Assembly (NCBI GenBank): GCA_937928005.1
Contig: CALFVD010000027.1
Span: 1-44,443 of the forward strand
Direction of reading: 5' to 3'
DNA: 44,443 nucleotides
From: an uncultured Neomegalonema sp.
GTDB lineage: Bacteria > Pseudomonadota > Alphaproteobacteria > Rhodobacterales > Rhodobacteraceae
Under the pieces are notes generated by a model, which saw only the letters and a list, made by a program, of their open reading frames with translations, made no database searches and was not told the DNA's origin. Below, one piece after another: positions 1 through 13,340 of the stretch. The translations under genes and the position numbers were made by a program. How positions within the stretch are numbered: position 1 is the stretch's first letter; every line of letters begins with the position of its first letter.

Positions 1-554
<554 letters not shown>

Positions 555-558
555 CGGA

Positions 559-804
559 TTGCCAGCAGTCTTTCGTGAACGTGGCATGCGGTTCTTCTTC
601 TACTCGGATGAAGGAGAACCGCTAGAGCCGGTACACATCCATGTTCATGCATCTGGCAATGAAGCAAAGTTCTGGGTTAAACCACATATTTGGCTGGCAT
701 GGGGGAAAGGCTTCAGACCTAATGAACTGAAGTTGATCCAAACGGTAGTTGAGAAGCGCGAGCAAGAAATCGTGGAGGCATGGAATGAGTTTTTCGATCT
801 CTAG
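559..804 (+). CDS. DUF4160 family small protein
   Basis: An 81-residue protein beginning LPAVFRERGMRFFFYSDEG, with EPVHIHVHASGNEAKFW further on. This matches the DUF4160 pattern of a short F-F-Y-S strand followed by a PxHxHV motif. I chose the TTG at 559 because it gives the usual family N-terminus and has GAGGA at 546-550 eight bases upstream. An ATG at 544 would add five residues and overlap the rpoB stop, but its only purine-rich sequence lies directly against the codon. The gene is visibly richer in A/T than rpoB and rpoC. It overlaps the upstream region of a DUF2442 gene. DUF4160/DUF2442 pairs are commonly found together and suspected to be toxin-antitoxin-like; that role is inferred, not shown. 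Confidence 0.8.
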   Translation: MPAVFRERGMRFFFYSDEGEPLEPVHIHVHASGNEAKFWVKPHIWLAWGKGFRPNELKLIQTVVEKREQEIVEAWNEFFDL

Positions 805-1072
805 TTTCGATGTGACCTTCGATGACAGTACGATGTATGTCGTACTTTCTGATGGCCGATCTATCGATGTGCCTTTGTGGCATTTTCCTCGCCTTTATGA
901 TGCAACGCCAGAGCAAAGAAGCAAGTTCGCGAAAAGTGATCTCGGTATTCACTGGGAAGAGATAGACGAGGACATCTCTATTGTCGGACTGTTTCAAGGA
1001 AAGATGGACAATACGCGAGCAGGGCGTGCACGGCGCGCCGAGATCGAGCAGATTATTCACGCTGCTGAATAA
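785..1072 (+). CDS. DUF2442 family small protein
   Basis: A 95-residue protein starting MSFSISSFDVTFDDS. It contains the DUF2442 signature: a short beta strand run ending DGRSIDVPL, then WHFPRL, and a C-terminal IHWEEIDEDISIVGLFQG. The ATG at 785 is chosen over an upstream in-frame start at 749 because it begins the recognisable domain and has GGAGG just before it. It overlaps the end of the DUF4160 gene by 20 bases, so the two are surely co-translated. Its acidic surface and position second in the pair would suit an antitoxin, but this is inference. The next gene is rpoC, 78 bases downstream, so the pair is probably transcribed with rpoB and rpoC. Confidence 0.8.
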   Translation: MSFSISSFDVTFDDSTMYVVLSDGRSIDVPLWHFPRLYDATPEQRSKFAKSDLGIHWEEIDEDISIVGLFQGKMDNTRAGRARRAEIEQIIHAAE

Positions 1073-1104
1073 AAGAATACTTCTTTGGCCCTTGGGCCGC
1101 CCGG

Positions 1105-1126
1105 ACGGAAGACGCCCCGCTTCCGT
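1105..1126 (+). promoter_or_regulatory. hairpin in the rpoC leader
   Basis: ACGGAAG (1105-1111) pairs with CTTCCGT (1120-1126) around an 8-base loop, 24 bases before the rpoC start. No U-tract follows, so it is not a terminator. It could be a processing or translation-control site, or chance. Confidence 0.3.
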
Positions 1127-1150
1127 GCTGGAAACTGACGGAGACTTGGC

Positions 1151-5371
<4,221 letters not shown>

Positions 5372-5402
5372 ACTGTCACATTGTTTTGATGGTGCCAATA
5401 AT

Positions 5403-5434
5403 GGGCGCTGCCTTCGGGTAGCGCCCTTTTTCTT
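5403..5434 (+). terminator. rho-independent terminator after rpoC
   Basis: GGGCGCT (5403-5409) pairs with AGCGCCC (5420-5426). The stem is extended by G-T and two C-G pairs to a TTCG tetraloop, and is followed by TTTTTCTTT. It lies 31 bases after the rpoC stop and closes the rpoB-rpoC transcript. Confidence 0.92.
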
Positions 5435-5599
5435 TGGATTCAGATACATAAGAGAAGTGAGCGATTGACGGAGCGAGTATCACGAGGCGTTATCAACCTG
5501 AAAAAATACGGCGTACGAGCGCGTTATTAACCTTTGGCTGCGTATCGTTATGGAGAAGGCGGCGAGGATGACCGCCACTGTAGATTGGAAACAGATCCC

Positions 5600-6898
5600 A
5601 TGGCGTTCAGACCAAAGCTCCTCGTTCTCGCAACCGTATTCCTCGGCCTCACGACGTCAGCTAATGCTGCTAGCCTATCTTCCATCAATGCTTTTTCTTG
5701 TGCAGGCCAAGGGACCGGGATTGCCAGTACGTCGAAGCGTAAAAATTGGTCGCCAGAATATTACCGCGCCGCAACCGCCTATTCTGCACCACGCGATACG
5801 GCGTCGACCGTCAAGCTGCGCATCATCTACGACATGGGCGACCGTGTGGAGATCGATCATTGCGGCGGAACCGTCATCGACTCAAATTGGATTGTGACTG
5901 CCGGTCACTGTGTTGCCGCAGACCGGTCATGGGATCGGGTTGAGATCATCGCAGGTGACGAGCATCTCGATGGCTCTGAAGTTATCAAACGGACAACACG
6001 CGAAGCCGTATGCCATGCTGGTTTCCGCTATGAAACGCTCGAAAACGATATTGCACTTCTGCATGTCAAAAAGCCGCTACCTGCGCGTGTTACCCCTACG
6101 GCGCTCGATTTTGAGGGTACCGCATCGCTTCGCCGTGGTGATCTTGGCATTGGCCATGGTTGGCCTGTAACGGGAATGCGCGCCGGGGACCGCTTCCTCA
6201 ATCAGACGCATCTTCAGGTTCAGGACATCGACCTGCGCAGCTACATCACCGTTACCAATGCTTCTGGCCCTGTCGGTGGATTGTGCCGGGGCGAAAGCGG
6301 CGGGCCAATCCTGTCAAATGGCCGCTATGGCAAGCGTCTCGCAGGTGTTCTCTCTGGTATCCAGCCGGGCACCGAGAATGCGGCGGGCGAAGAATGTATG
6401 CTCGGAAATTATGAGATGTACTTTACGCCCATCGCCGCCCATCGCCGTTGGATCGATAATGTGAAGTCGCTCTGCACGGGCAACCCTTCTGCCTGTGGCC
6501 GTACCGGCACTGCCGCAATGTCCTATGCGAGCGCCGCACCGCTGTCACAGCCGCAATATGTGCCCTATCAAGAAGCGCTGACCACAAAGCCCGCCTACCA
6601 GACCGTCGCCTATTCTGCGCCTGAGCCGACTTATATCAACGTTGGCAATGCCTTCGGCTACGCCGCTCCGGCCCCAATGCCTGCGCAGCCTTACTACCAG
6701 CCGGTTGCACCCACGTATATCGATACGGGAATGCAGTACGGTTCGATGAACCCAGTCTACGATGATCGCGCAAACTATGTACCCATCGCATCTCCGGTCT
6801 ATGAGCATGTGCCCGCGCCGATGTATGGCGGCTACAACGTTGCCTATGTTCAATCGCCCGTCATCTACGGATCAATGTACCCGCACCATGCTCGGTGA
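5600..6898 (+). CDS. secreted trypsin-like serine protease with Tyr/Pro-rich C-terminal tail
   Basis: A 432-residue chymotrypsin-fold (S1 family) protease. The catalytic triad is clear: His103 in WIVTAGHC, Asp150 in ENDIALLHV and Ser233 in CRGESGGPI. The ATG at 5600 is chosen because it gives a clean signal peptide (basic MAFRPK, hydrophobic core, cleavage near ANA-A at 21-24); an upstream start at 5534 would bury it. After residue ~310 comes a low-complexity tail rich in Tyr, Pro, Ala and Met with recurring PTYI, PVY and YGSM elements. The tail may tether or oligomerise the enzyme outside the cell; this is inferred. The last 38 bases overlap the 3' end of argB on the other strand. The physiological substrate is unknown. 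Confidence 0.88.
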   Translation: MAFRPKLLVLATVFLGLTTSANAASLSSINAFSCAGQGTGIASTSKRKNWSPEYYRAATAYSAPRDTASTVKLRIIYDMGDRVEIDHCGGTVIDSNWIVTAGHCVAADRSWDRVEIIAGDEHLDGSEVIKRTTREAVCHAGFRYETLENDIALLHVKKPLPARVTPTALDFEGTASLRRGDLGIGHGWPVTGMRAGDRFLNQTHLQVQDIDLRSYITVTNASGPVGGLCRGESGGPILSNGRYGKRLAGVLSGIQPGTENAAGEECMLGNYEMYFTPIAAHRRWIDNVKSLCTGNPSACGRTGTAAMSYASAAPLSQPQYVPYQEALTTKPAYQTVAYSAPEPTYINVGNAFGYAAPAPMPAQPYYQPVAPTYIDTGMQYGSMNPVYDDRANYVPIASPVYEHVPAPMYGGYNVAYVQSPVIYGSMYPHHAR

Positions 6899-7760
6899 AC
6901 AGTTCCAGCAATACGGCGTGCGGCGCGCGGCCATCCAAGATAACCACGCCGTCTACGCCTTGCTGTAGTGCATCCATTGCGGTGCCGACCTTCGGTAGCA
7001 TCCCGCCTTGAATAACCCCACGCTCGATCAGGCTTTGCGCTTGGTCGAGCGTCATTTCTTCCAGTACCTCGCCGTTCCCGTCCTTCACCCCTGCCACATC
7101 GGTCAGCAATAGCAGGCGGGAGGCGCACATGGCCCCGGCAATCGCTCCCGCCGCCGTGTCGCCATTGATATTGAAGGTCTGCCCCTCGCGCCCCGCGCCA
7201 ATGGGCGCGATGACGGGGATGATGTCGGAATCGATCAGATTCTCCAGCAGCTCGACATTGACCGAGATAGGCCGCCCGACGAAGCCGAGATCGACATCGC
7301 TTTCCGCGCCGGTTTCGCGGTTGACCATGCGATGCAGCAGCTTTTCGCACTGGATGAGATTCGCGTCCTTGCCCGACAGGCCAACGGCGCGGCCCCCCTG
7401 CCGGTTGATGGCTGCCGCAATCTCTTTGTTGATGCGCCCCGCCAGCACCATCTCGACCACCTCAATCGTCGCCTGATCGGTGACGCGCAGCCCGTCGATA
7501 AAATCGCTCTCGATGGCGAGGCGTTTGAGCATCGCGCCGATCTGTGGTCCGCCGCCATGCACGACGATGGGATGCACGCCGCATTGCTTCATCAACGCAA
7601 TATCGCGGGCGAAATCGGCCAGCGAATCCGGGTCGCCCATGGCATGCCCGCCCAGCTTGACCACGACGGCGCTACCATCATGCTTTTGTAGATAGGGTAG
7701 GGCGACGGATAGGGTTCGCGCGGTTGCGATCATATCGCGTGTTGATTGCTTGTCGGTCAT
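6861..7760 (-). CDS. argB: acetylglutamate kinase
   Basis: A 299-residue amino-acid kinase family protein that phosphorylates N-acetyl-L-glutamate in the second step of arginine biosynthesis (cytoplasm). Visible motifs are the phosphate-binding [11 protein letters not shown] near residue 33-43, VHGGGPQIG near 69-77, and the substrate/ATP region [15 protein letters not shown]. The start at 7760 is preceded by GGGGAAAG. It is the last gene of a minus-strand housekeeping run (engB, glycosyltransferase, argB), with 68 bases separating it from the glycosyltransferase. Its 3' end is convergent with, and overlaps, the protease gene. Length and motifs are normal. Confidence 0.97.
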   Translation of the reverse strand: MTDKQSTRDMIATARTLSVALPYLQKHDGSAVVVKLGGHAMGDPDSLADFARDIALMKQCGVHPIVVHGGGPQIGAMLKRLAIESDFIDGLRVTDQATIEVVEMVLAGRINKEIAAAINRQGGRAVGLSGKDANLIQCEKLLHRMVNRETGAESDVDLGFVGRPISVNVELLENLIDSDIIPVIAPIGAGREGQTFNINGDTAAGAIAGAMCASRLLLLTDVAGVKDGNGEVLEEMTLDQAQSLIERGVIQGGMLPKVGTAMDALQQGVDGVVILDGRAPHAVLLELFTEHGAGTLIRR

Positions 7761-7828
7761 GGCGCTTTCCCCGTGGTCATCGGGGGCAGGATTAACGGTG
7801 CGTTAAGCTCCGCGCAATCCCTTCGCCA

Positions 7829-8596
7829 TCAGTCGTCGTACCGGCCCAGCCTACGCTCGGCAGAGAAGCGATACCTCTTCAGTGATTTTCGGATTTTATA
7901 GCCATATTTGCGCAACCCGCGCGGGCGGGTCGGGTCTCCACCCCCCGTACTGATGCCCTCGTCGATATCCACGAAGGCGGGCGGCACCAGATAGGCCATG
8001 CGCAGGCCCGCGCGTTTCATTGCATAACTGACATCCCACTCACGGATGAAGGGCGTGAATGGCCCAAAATCCTCCCATTCGCGCTTGCGTCGTAGCCCCG
8101 CGTGGAAAGCATAACCATGCCAGCTAGGATGCCCCGCGCGCGGGGGCATCTGTATATCTATGCCGCCAATCTGGATAACCGATAATTGCTCAGGATCGAA
8201 TTGATGGCCCATATCCGCCGCCCCACGCCCAGATACCATGCTGATCCGATCATCGGCCTTCAGAACCTTCAGGCTTTCCTCGATAAACCCGCCTCGATGA
8301 AAGACGTAATCCTCCTCGCTATGGAAGATATAGGGCGTCTCGACCATGCTATAGGCATAGTCGATGGACGCGATCTGCCCACGTGGGGGCGAGGCGATAT
8401 GCACCTCGATTGAGGGGGCGATGGCATGGGCAATCTCGCGCGCCGTCTCGTCGCCCGAATCTTCCATCAGCAAAAACCGCTCGATGGGATAGGTGTTATG
8501 GGCGAAAAAGCTGCGCAAGCCGCGTTCGAGTAGATCGAAGCGGCGACAACTCGTCAGGACGACCGTAACCCGTTCGCTTGCTGGAACTTCGCCCAT
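7829..8596 (-). CDS. family 2-like glycosyltransferase
   Basis: A 255-residue protein with the start of a GT-A fold: VTVVLTSCRRFDLLERGLRS, then MEDSGDE, and an acidic HSEEDYVF that probably replaces the DXD metal site. A basic C-terminus follows (KIRKSLKRYRFSAERR). The ATG at 8596 is chosen because it lies one base past the engB stop codon and gives the standard beginning of the fold; an in-frame upstream start would run into engB. The gene is probably translated from the engB mRNA. Sugar donor and acceptor cannot be read from the sequence. It lacks membrane segments, so it is likely a cytoplasmic or membrane-associated enzyme making a surface glycan (inference). Confidence 0.78.
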   Translation of the reverse strand: MGEVPASERVTVVLTSCRRFDLLERGLRSFFAHNTYPIERFLLMEDSGDETAREIAHAIAPSIEVHIASPPRGQIASIDYAYSMVETPYIFHSEEDYVFHRGGFIEESLKVLKADDRISMVSGRGAADMGHQFDPEQLSVIQIGGIDIQMPPRAGHPSWHGYAFHAGLRRKREWEDFGPFTPFIREWDVSYAMKRAGLRMAYLVPPAFVDIDEGISTGGGDPTRPRGLRKYGYKIRKSLKRYRFSAERRLGRYDD

Positions 8597-8597
8597 A

Positions 8598-9245
8598 CTA
8601 CCGACCTTCGATAATGACGCGCGCGACTGCCCCACGCAATTCCTCCACCCCGGTTCCCTCCTCGGAAGACGTGACAATCACGTTGGGAAAGGCGGCGGGG
8701 CGTTTGGCGATGGCTTCCTTGGTCGCCTCGATCACCTTTGACAGGGTAGCCGCTTTTGGTTTGTCGGCTTTGGTTAGCACGATCTGGTAACTGACGGCGG
8801 CAACGTCCAGCATCTTGAGGATATCCTCGTCAACCGCCTTGATGCCGTGGCGACTGTCGACCAAAACATAGGCGCGGCGCAGGGTTGCGCGGCCCTTGAG
8901 ATAGGATTTCAGCACGCCCTGCCACCGCTCCACCTCGCGCACAGGGGCTTTCGCAAAACCATAACCGGGCAGGTCGACCATATAGACCGGTCCGGTTGCC
9001 GGATGCGCCATCGTGAAATAATTGAGCTGCTGCGTCCGGCCCGGTGTGTTTGAGGTGCGGGCCAGATCGGTCCTTCGGGTCAGGGCATTGATCAGCGACG
9101 ATTTCCCGGCATTCGAGCGCCCCGCAAAACAGATTTCGGGGCGGTCGGCTTCGGGCAGTTGTTTCAGCTCGGCCACGCCCAGCACAAAGCTGACTTCACG
9201 CGCAAAAAGCAGGCGCCCGGTCTCGGCATATTCTTCATCGGTCAT
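8598..9245 (-). CDS. engB: ribosome biogenesis GTP-binding protein YihA/YsxC (EngB)
   Basis: A 215-residue TRAFAC-class GTPase needed for large ribosomal subunit assembly. The G1 loop is GRSNAGKSS (42-50), a G2-type Thr lies in SNTPGRTQQLN, G3 is DLPGYG, and G4 is TKADK. The length is normal for the family. It sits between yidC (60 bases upstream on the minus strand) and the glycosyltransferase, whose start codon follows its stop almost immediately. This neighbourhood (yidC-engB-argB) is typical of Rhodobacterales. No irregularities are seen. Confidence 0.96.
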   Translation of the reverse strand: MTDEEYAETGRLLFAREVSFVLGVAELKQLPEADRPEICFAGRSNAGKSSLINALTRRTDLARTSNTPGRTQQLNYFTMAHPATGPVYMVDLPGYGFAKAPVREVERWQGVLKSYLKGRATLRRAYVLVDSRHGIKAVDEDILKMLDVAAVSYQIVLTKADKPKAATLSKVIEATKEAIAKRPAAFPNVIVTSSEEGTGVEELRGAVARVIIEGR

Positions 9246-9305
9246 GGGTGCAGGTCTTGCGCGAAAGCGCCACGATGCGCAAGGGGGAGCGCGCCATGCG
9301 CCACC

Positions 9306-11096
9306 CTAACTCTCCGGTTTCTTCCTTGAGAGGATGCCCTTGAGATTATCCCACAATTCGATCTTTGCGCCCTGCGACTTCATAATCGTGGATTGTTGGA
9401 TGATCGTCAGGATGTTGTTTGCAGTCCAGTAGATCACGAGGCCCGCCGGGAAACTGCCGAGCAGGAAGGTGAACAGCACTGGCATCCACGCAAAAATCTT
9501 CTTTTGGATCGGGTCTGGTGGTGCGGGGTTGAGCTGCATTTGCAGCCACATCGTCACGCCCATAATCAGCGGCCAGATACCGATCATCAGGAAGGTCGGC
9601 GGGTTCCAGTCGATCAGGCCGAACAGCGTGAACATGCTGGTCGGGTCGGGCGCGGCCAAGTCTTTGATCCAGCCGAAGAATGGTGCGTGCCGCATCTCGA
9701 TAGTGACGAACAAGACCTTGTAGAGCGCGAAGAATACCGGAATCTGGAACAGGATTGGCACGCAGCCTGAGGCCGGATTTACCTTCTCTTTCTTGTAGAG
9801 TTCCAGCATCGCCCGCTGCATCGCCTGCGGGTCTTCTTTGTGCTTTTCGCGGATTTTCTCGGTTTCGGGCTGTAGCTTTTTCATCTTGCCCATCGAGACG
9901 TAGGATTTATACGCCAGCGGGAACATGATCGTTTTGACCAGAACGGTCAGTAGGATGATCGCCACCCCGAAATTGCCAAACAGCTTGTAGAGTGTGTTGA
10001 GCAGCCAGAAGAACGGCTTGGTCAGAAAGAAGAACCAACCCCAATCGATGGCGTCATAAAAGCTTTCCGCGCCCAACGTCTCTTCATACATTGAGAGGAC
10101 ATCAGCCTGTTTCGCTCCGGCGAAGAATTGAATGGTCGATGTTTCGGTTGCCCCCGGTGCCACGCTGATAGGGGGCATACGCACATCGGCACTGAAGATC
10201 GGCGCGCCCTCACGTCCGGCCAGCTTGAACGCACCCGTAAAGGCGTTGCCTGTTTCGGGTATTAGCGCGGTCATCCAGTATTTATCGGTGATGCCCAGCC
10301 AGCCATTATTCGCGGCCTTGAATTTCTCGACCTTGGCGCGCTCGGCCACATCGACCTCGAAATCCTCGAAATCGTCGTAGTCGATACTTTGGGTCACGCC
10401 GTCGAAGCCGCCAATGGCCCCTTCATGCAGCAGATAGAAGCCTTCCGTCTCCGGCTCACCATGGCGCGCAATGACGCCATAGGGGCTGAGGGTTTGTGCC
10501 GCCTCGCCATCATTCGTAACGCTTTGGGTGACGGTAAAGAGGAAGTTCTCATCGATCTCATACCGCTGGGTAAAGGTCAGCCCCGCACCATTTTCCCATT
10601 CGAGGGTTACGGGTTTGCCTTGGTCGAGCGTATCGCCCTCGGCCAGCGTCCATTCGGTTTTTGGCCCCGGCACAGCCTTGCCGCCCGCCCAGCCGAATAG
10701 GGCGTAATAGGCGTCATTCGCATTGCGCGGCGACAGCACCGTCACTTCTGGCGAATCTTCCTCAATAGTAACGCGGTAATCCTTGAGGTTCAGATCGTCG
10801 ATGCGCCCCCCAGTAAGCGAGATCGAGCCATCAACGCGGGGGGCGTCGATTACGACGCGCTCGTTCTGGGCCAGCGCCTCTTCGCGGCCTAGCAGGGCGG
10901 TAATTTCGGTGGCAGGAGTACCTTCACCAACAGGAACCGGCACGCCTTCGATGCCTTGCTCCTTGGCGATTTCCGCCTGAATCTGGGCATTGCGCTCCAT
11001 TTCGGCGCGCTGGGGGGCGATCACGAAAACTTCCCACAGCCCGATCACGAGAAAGCTGAGAACGGCGGCGAGGATCAGGTTCTTTTGGTCGCCCAT
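9306..11096 (-). CDS. yidC: membrane protein insertase YidC (long Gram-negative form)
   Basis: A 596-residue inner-membrane insertase working with or without SecYEG. The N-terminal membrane segment (residues 5-25, after MGDQKN) is followed by a large periplasmic beta-rich domain (about 90-350). The conserved OxaA core follows, with LLNTLYKLFGNFGVAIILLT, then the cytoplasmic KPETEKIREKHKED-type loop, and VNPASGCVPILFQIPVFFAL. The ATG at 11096 is chosen because MGDQKN is the usual start in this group; the in-frame upstream codon at 11153 adds a polar stretch ahead of the membrane segment. yidD, rnpA and rpmH lie upstream on the same strand, which is the conserved order. Confidence 0.97.
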   Translation of the reverse strand: MGDQKNLILAAVLSFLVIGLWEVFVIAPQRAEMERNAQIQAEIAKEQGIEGVPVPVGEGTPATEITALLGREEALAQNERVVIDAPRVDGSISLTGGRIDDLNLKDYRVTIEEDSPEVTVLSPRNANDAYYALFGWAGGKAVPGPKTEWTLAEGDTLDQGKPVTLEWENGAGLTFTQRYEIDENFLFTVTQSVTNDGEAAQTLSPYGVIARHGEPETEGFYLLHEGAIGGFDGVTQSIDYDDFEDFEVDVAERAKVEKFKAANNGWLGITDKYWMTALIPETGNAFTGAFKLAGREGAPIFSADVRMPPISVAPGATETSTIQFFAGAKQADVLSMYEETLGAESFYDAIDWGWFFFLTKPFFWLLNTLYKLFGNFGVAIILLTVLVKTIMFPLAYKSYVSMGKMKKLQPETEKIREKHKEDPQAMQRAMLELYKKEKVNPASGCVPILFQIPVFFALYKVLFVTIEMRHAPFFGWIKDLAAPDPTSMFTLFGLIDWNPPTFLMIGIWPLIMGVTMWLQMQLNPAPPDPIQKKIFAWMPVLFTFLLGSFPAGLVIYWTANNILTIIQQSTIMKSQGAKIELWDNLKGILSRKKPES

Positions 11097-11189
11097 GAGG
11101 GGGTGGCTCCGGTGTCTTCTGATATCTGTCTGGCGGGGGTCTGGCTGGTTCAAGCGTCCATGCCGCGCAAGGTCAAGCCCTTTCGCGGG

Positions 11190-11438
11190 TCAGGGCGACG
11201 TGTCGCCCTTCTTTGGGGGGACAGGATCATGCCCGGATGCGCCGCCGGGGCGGCATTTCACAAGGCGGCGCAGGGTCAGCGCAATACCCCGAATCGGACC
11301 ATGCCTGCCCAGCGCCTCGATGGCATAGGCGGAACAAGTTGGCTGAAACCGGCAATTCGAGGCAAGCAGCGGTGATATCGCGTAGCGATAGACATGCACG
11401 GGGGCTTGCAAAACCGTTATGGCGAAGCGTCGGATCAT
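11190..11438 (-). CDS. yidD: membrane protein insertion efficiency factor YidD
   Basis: An 82-residue protein with the family signature: an amphipathic N-terminus (VYRYAISPLLASNCRFQPTCS), the conserved Cys pair in NCRFQPTCSAYAIEAL, then GxxRGxxLTxxRLxKCRPGG. It assists YidC-dependent insertion at the inner membrane. It overlaps the end of rnpA by four bases (ATGA), so the two are translationally coupled. A gap of 93 bases separates it from yidC. Confidence 0.95.
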   Translation of the reverse strand: MIRRFAITVLQAPVHVYRYAISPLLASNCRFQPTCSAYAIEALGRHGPIRGIALTLRRLVKCRPGGASGHDPVPPKKGDTSP

Positions 11439-11800
11439 GGGGCAGGGGACAGCTTGCGCAGGGCGTATTCGAGGTCGCCGCGCAAATCCTCGTACGCGCG
11501 CTCGACCGTCGATCCGTTGCGCGCGATTAGCACGATATCCGCCGCGCCTGCGCCCGTATCGTCCAGTACATCGCGCACGACAGCGCGCATCCGGCGTTTG
11601 GCGCGATTGCGCAGCACGGCATTACCGACCTTTTTTGACGCCGTATATCCGACGCGGGTGATAGGATCGGGCGTCTCATCATCCTTGCGCTCGCGGCGCT
11701 GGACGATCAAACCCTTCGTCACGGCCTTGCGCGCGCGGGCGGCGGCAAGGAAATCGCGGCGTTTGGTCAGCGTATCGATTCGCGGTGAATCGCACGCCAT
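11435..11800 (-). CDS. rnpA: ribonuclease P protein component
   Basis: A 121-residue basic protein that binds the RNase P RNA and helps mature the 5' ends of tRNAs. The N-terminal LTKRRDFLAAARARK and the RNR box VGNAVLRNRAKRRMRAVVR are clear. It overlaps yidD by 4 bases downstream and lies seven bases after the rpmH stop. This is the conserved rpmH-rnpA pair, probably one transcript. Length and motifs are normal. Confidence 0.96.
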   Translation of the reverse strand: MACDSPRIDTLTKRRDFLAAARARKAVTKGLIVQRRERKDDETPDPITRVGYTASKKVGNAVLRNRAKRRMRAVVRDVLDDTGAGAADIVLIARNGSTVERAYEDLRGDLEYALRKLSPAP

Positions 11801-11807
11801 GCCGATA

Positions 11808-11942
11808 TCAAGCGGACAGCTTCTTGCGGCCCTGACGACGGCGCGAGTTGATGATCTTGCGACCGTTTTTCGTGGCCATGCGGGCGCGGAAGCCGTGGCG
11901 ATTCTTGCGCACGCGGTTGGAAGGCTGGAATGTGCGTTTCAC
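11808..11942 (-). CDS. rpmH: 50S ribosomal protein L34 (GTG start)
   Basis: A 44-residue, strongly basic ribosomal protein read directly from the minus strand. It begins [20 protein letters not shown] after the initiator and ends QGRKKLSA. The start codon is GTG at 11940-11942; the family sequence begins exactly there, so the start is well supported. The stop TGA is at 11808-11810. It is the first gene of the rpmH-rnpA-yidD-yidC run, and the promoter should lie between it and 12148, where a divergent gene starts. Confidence 0.97.
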   Translation of the reverse strand: MKRTFQPSNRVRKNRHGFRARMATKNGRKIINSRRRQGRKKLSA

Positions 11943-12148
11943 GGGTTCGCTCCTCGGAACGTATCGACATGGAAGGGGCGCGGCGGGCGATGAACACCCC
12001 CGCGAAAGCGCGTCTATAGGGCCAATGTGCCAATCCTGTCAATGCTAAGCTCGGCTGGAATTACGCATGATTCCGTGGGTGCCGTACCATTTGACATTAT
12101 TACCGACCAATGTGCCGATGAAAGTTGCAAGACAGGAGATTGTGAACG

Positions 12149-12439
12149 ATGCGAAAGCTGATTTATGCTGCCTTTCTCGTTGCTGGATCGGCATTACCGT
12201 CGTCCGGCCAAGATGGCAAACCCCAATGGGTCGATACGAAATTCGAGGCGCTCGACAGTAGCTTGGAGGCATTGCTGAACGATGGGTACGAGATCGTCAG
12301 CGGAAGTCAGCAATCGAGCATGGTGCTGAGGAAGGAATTGGCGGACGGATACGCCTTTGTCACCTGCGTAGTCGCCGAACGCGGCGGTTATGGCGACAAG
12401 CCTCAGGTGGTCCAGTCGTATTGCGTCAGCCTGAATTGA
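12149..12439 (+). CDS. small secreted protein of unknown function (96 aa)
   Basis: Not recognised as a named family. The N-terminus MRKLIYAAFLVAGSALPSSGQ is a signal peptide. The mature part is about 75 residues, with a predicted helix-strand pattern (KFEALDSSLEALLNDGYEIVSG, cited by LEALLNDGYEIVSG) and two cysteines (VTCVV and SYCVSLN) that could form a disulfide in the periplasm. AGGAG lies at about 12135, a proper distance from the ATG. It stands alone, divergent from rpmH and 85 bases before the tpm-like gene. Codon use looks like that of its neighbours. Confidence 0.72.
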   Translation: MRKLIYAAFLVAGSALPSSGQDGKPQWVDTKFEALDSSLEALLNDGYEIVSGSQQSSMVLRKELADGYAFVTCVVAERGGYGDKPQVVQSYCVSLN

Positions 12440-12524
12440 ACGGGTTGGCACCCTCCACACATTGCATAGTCCTGCGAAGCTGATAGGGATTTCCGTCAAC
12501 GGGGCGTGACAGTGGAAACGGGCG

Positions 12525-13157
12525 ATGGATAGGGCATTCTGGATCGACAAATGGCAAGCGAACGAGATTGGTTTTCACAAAGCGGATGTGAATCCGATGC
12601 TACTCGCCCATATCAACCAGCTTGGCTTGGGCGATGGGTGCCGCGTATTCCTGCCCCTCTGTGGTAAAACACGCGATATCGGCTGGTTGCTGTCGCGGGG
12701 GTATCGCGTTTGCGGTGCCGAATTCAGCGTATTGGCTGTCGAACAGCTTTTCACTAATCTGGGGGTCGAACCAACACGGAAGAAGGCAGGCGCGCTTACG
12801 CGGTTTTCGGCAAATGGAATCGAGATTTTCGTCGGCGATATCTTTGATGTGACACAGTCCGCGCTCGGCCCTGTCGATGCAATCTATGATCGAGCGGCGC
12901 TCGTGGCATTGCAGTGGGAGATGCGAGGCCGGTATGCAGCGCATCTGGCTGATATCACTGACCATGCGCGCCAGCTTTTGATCTGCTTTGAATATGACCA
13001 AACCACGATGAACGGCCCGCCATTCTCGGTTGACGAAAACGAGCTGCGCCGGATCTATGCAGATGGATACGAATTCAAAATGATCGAGCGCGCCGATGTT
13101 ATCGGCGGGCTAAAAGGACGTTGTGTGGCTGACGAGGTCGTCTGGCTGTTGAATTAA
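12525..13157 (+). CDS. tpm: thiopurine S-methyltransferase family protein
   Basis: A 210-residue SAM-dependent methyltransferase. It starts MDRAFWIDKWQANEIGFHK, the TPMT signature (WxxRWxxxxIGFH pattern). The SAM loop is VFLPLCGKTRDIGWLLSRG, followed by GAEFSVLAVEQLF and the DAIYDRAALVAL region. The bacterial enzyme methylates thiopurines and is linked to selenium and tellurium oxyanion methylation; the native substrate is uncertain. No strong ribosome binding site precedes the ATG. Tandem repeats begin three bases after the stop codon and hemF follows. Confidence 0.9.
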   Translation: MDRAFWIDKWQANEIGFHKADVNPMLLAHINQLGLGDGCRVFLPLCGKTRDIGWLLSRGYRVCGAEFSVLAVEQLFTNLGVEPTRKKAGALTRFSANGIEIFVGDIFDVTQSALGPVDAIYDRAALVALQWEMRGRYAAHLADITDHARQLLICFEYDQTTMNGPPFSVDENELRRIYADGYEFKMIERADVIGGLKGRCVADEVVWLLN

Positions 13158-13160
13158 AGC

Positions 13161-13321
13161 GCGATCCGACCGGAGTGAAACGAGGATCGGAAAATTGCGT
13201 GACCAAACAAACGAGACGCGATCCGACCGGAGTGAAACGAGGATCGGAAAATTGCGCGACCAAACAAACGAGGCGCGATCCGACCGGAGTGAAACGAGGA
13301 TCGGAAAATTGCGCGACCAAA
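13161..13321 (+). repeat. 57-bp tandem repeat, 2.8 copies, in the hemF leader
   Basis: Three head-to-tail copies start at 13161, 13218 and 13275; the last is cut to 47 bases. The copies differ at only a couple of positions, so the expansion is recent or homogenised. Each unit contains CGATCC and GGATCG as arms of a hairpin enclosing a 16-base segment with GGAGTGAAACGA. The period is a multiple of three, so several frames stay open across it on both strands; I regard those frames as artefacts. The array begins directly after the tpm stop and ends 10 bases before the hemF ribosome binding site. Confidence 0.93.
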
Positions 13322-13340
13322 ATAGATAACGGAGTTGATA

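Noticed and set aside
13161-13321. CRISPR array
   Set aside because: There are no unique spacers: the 57-bp unit is repeated head to tail in full and no cas genes are near.
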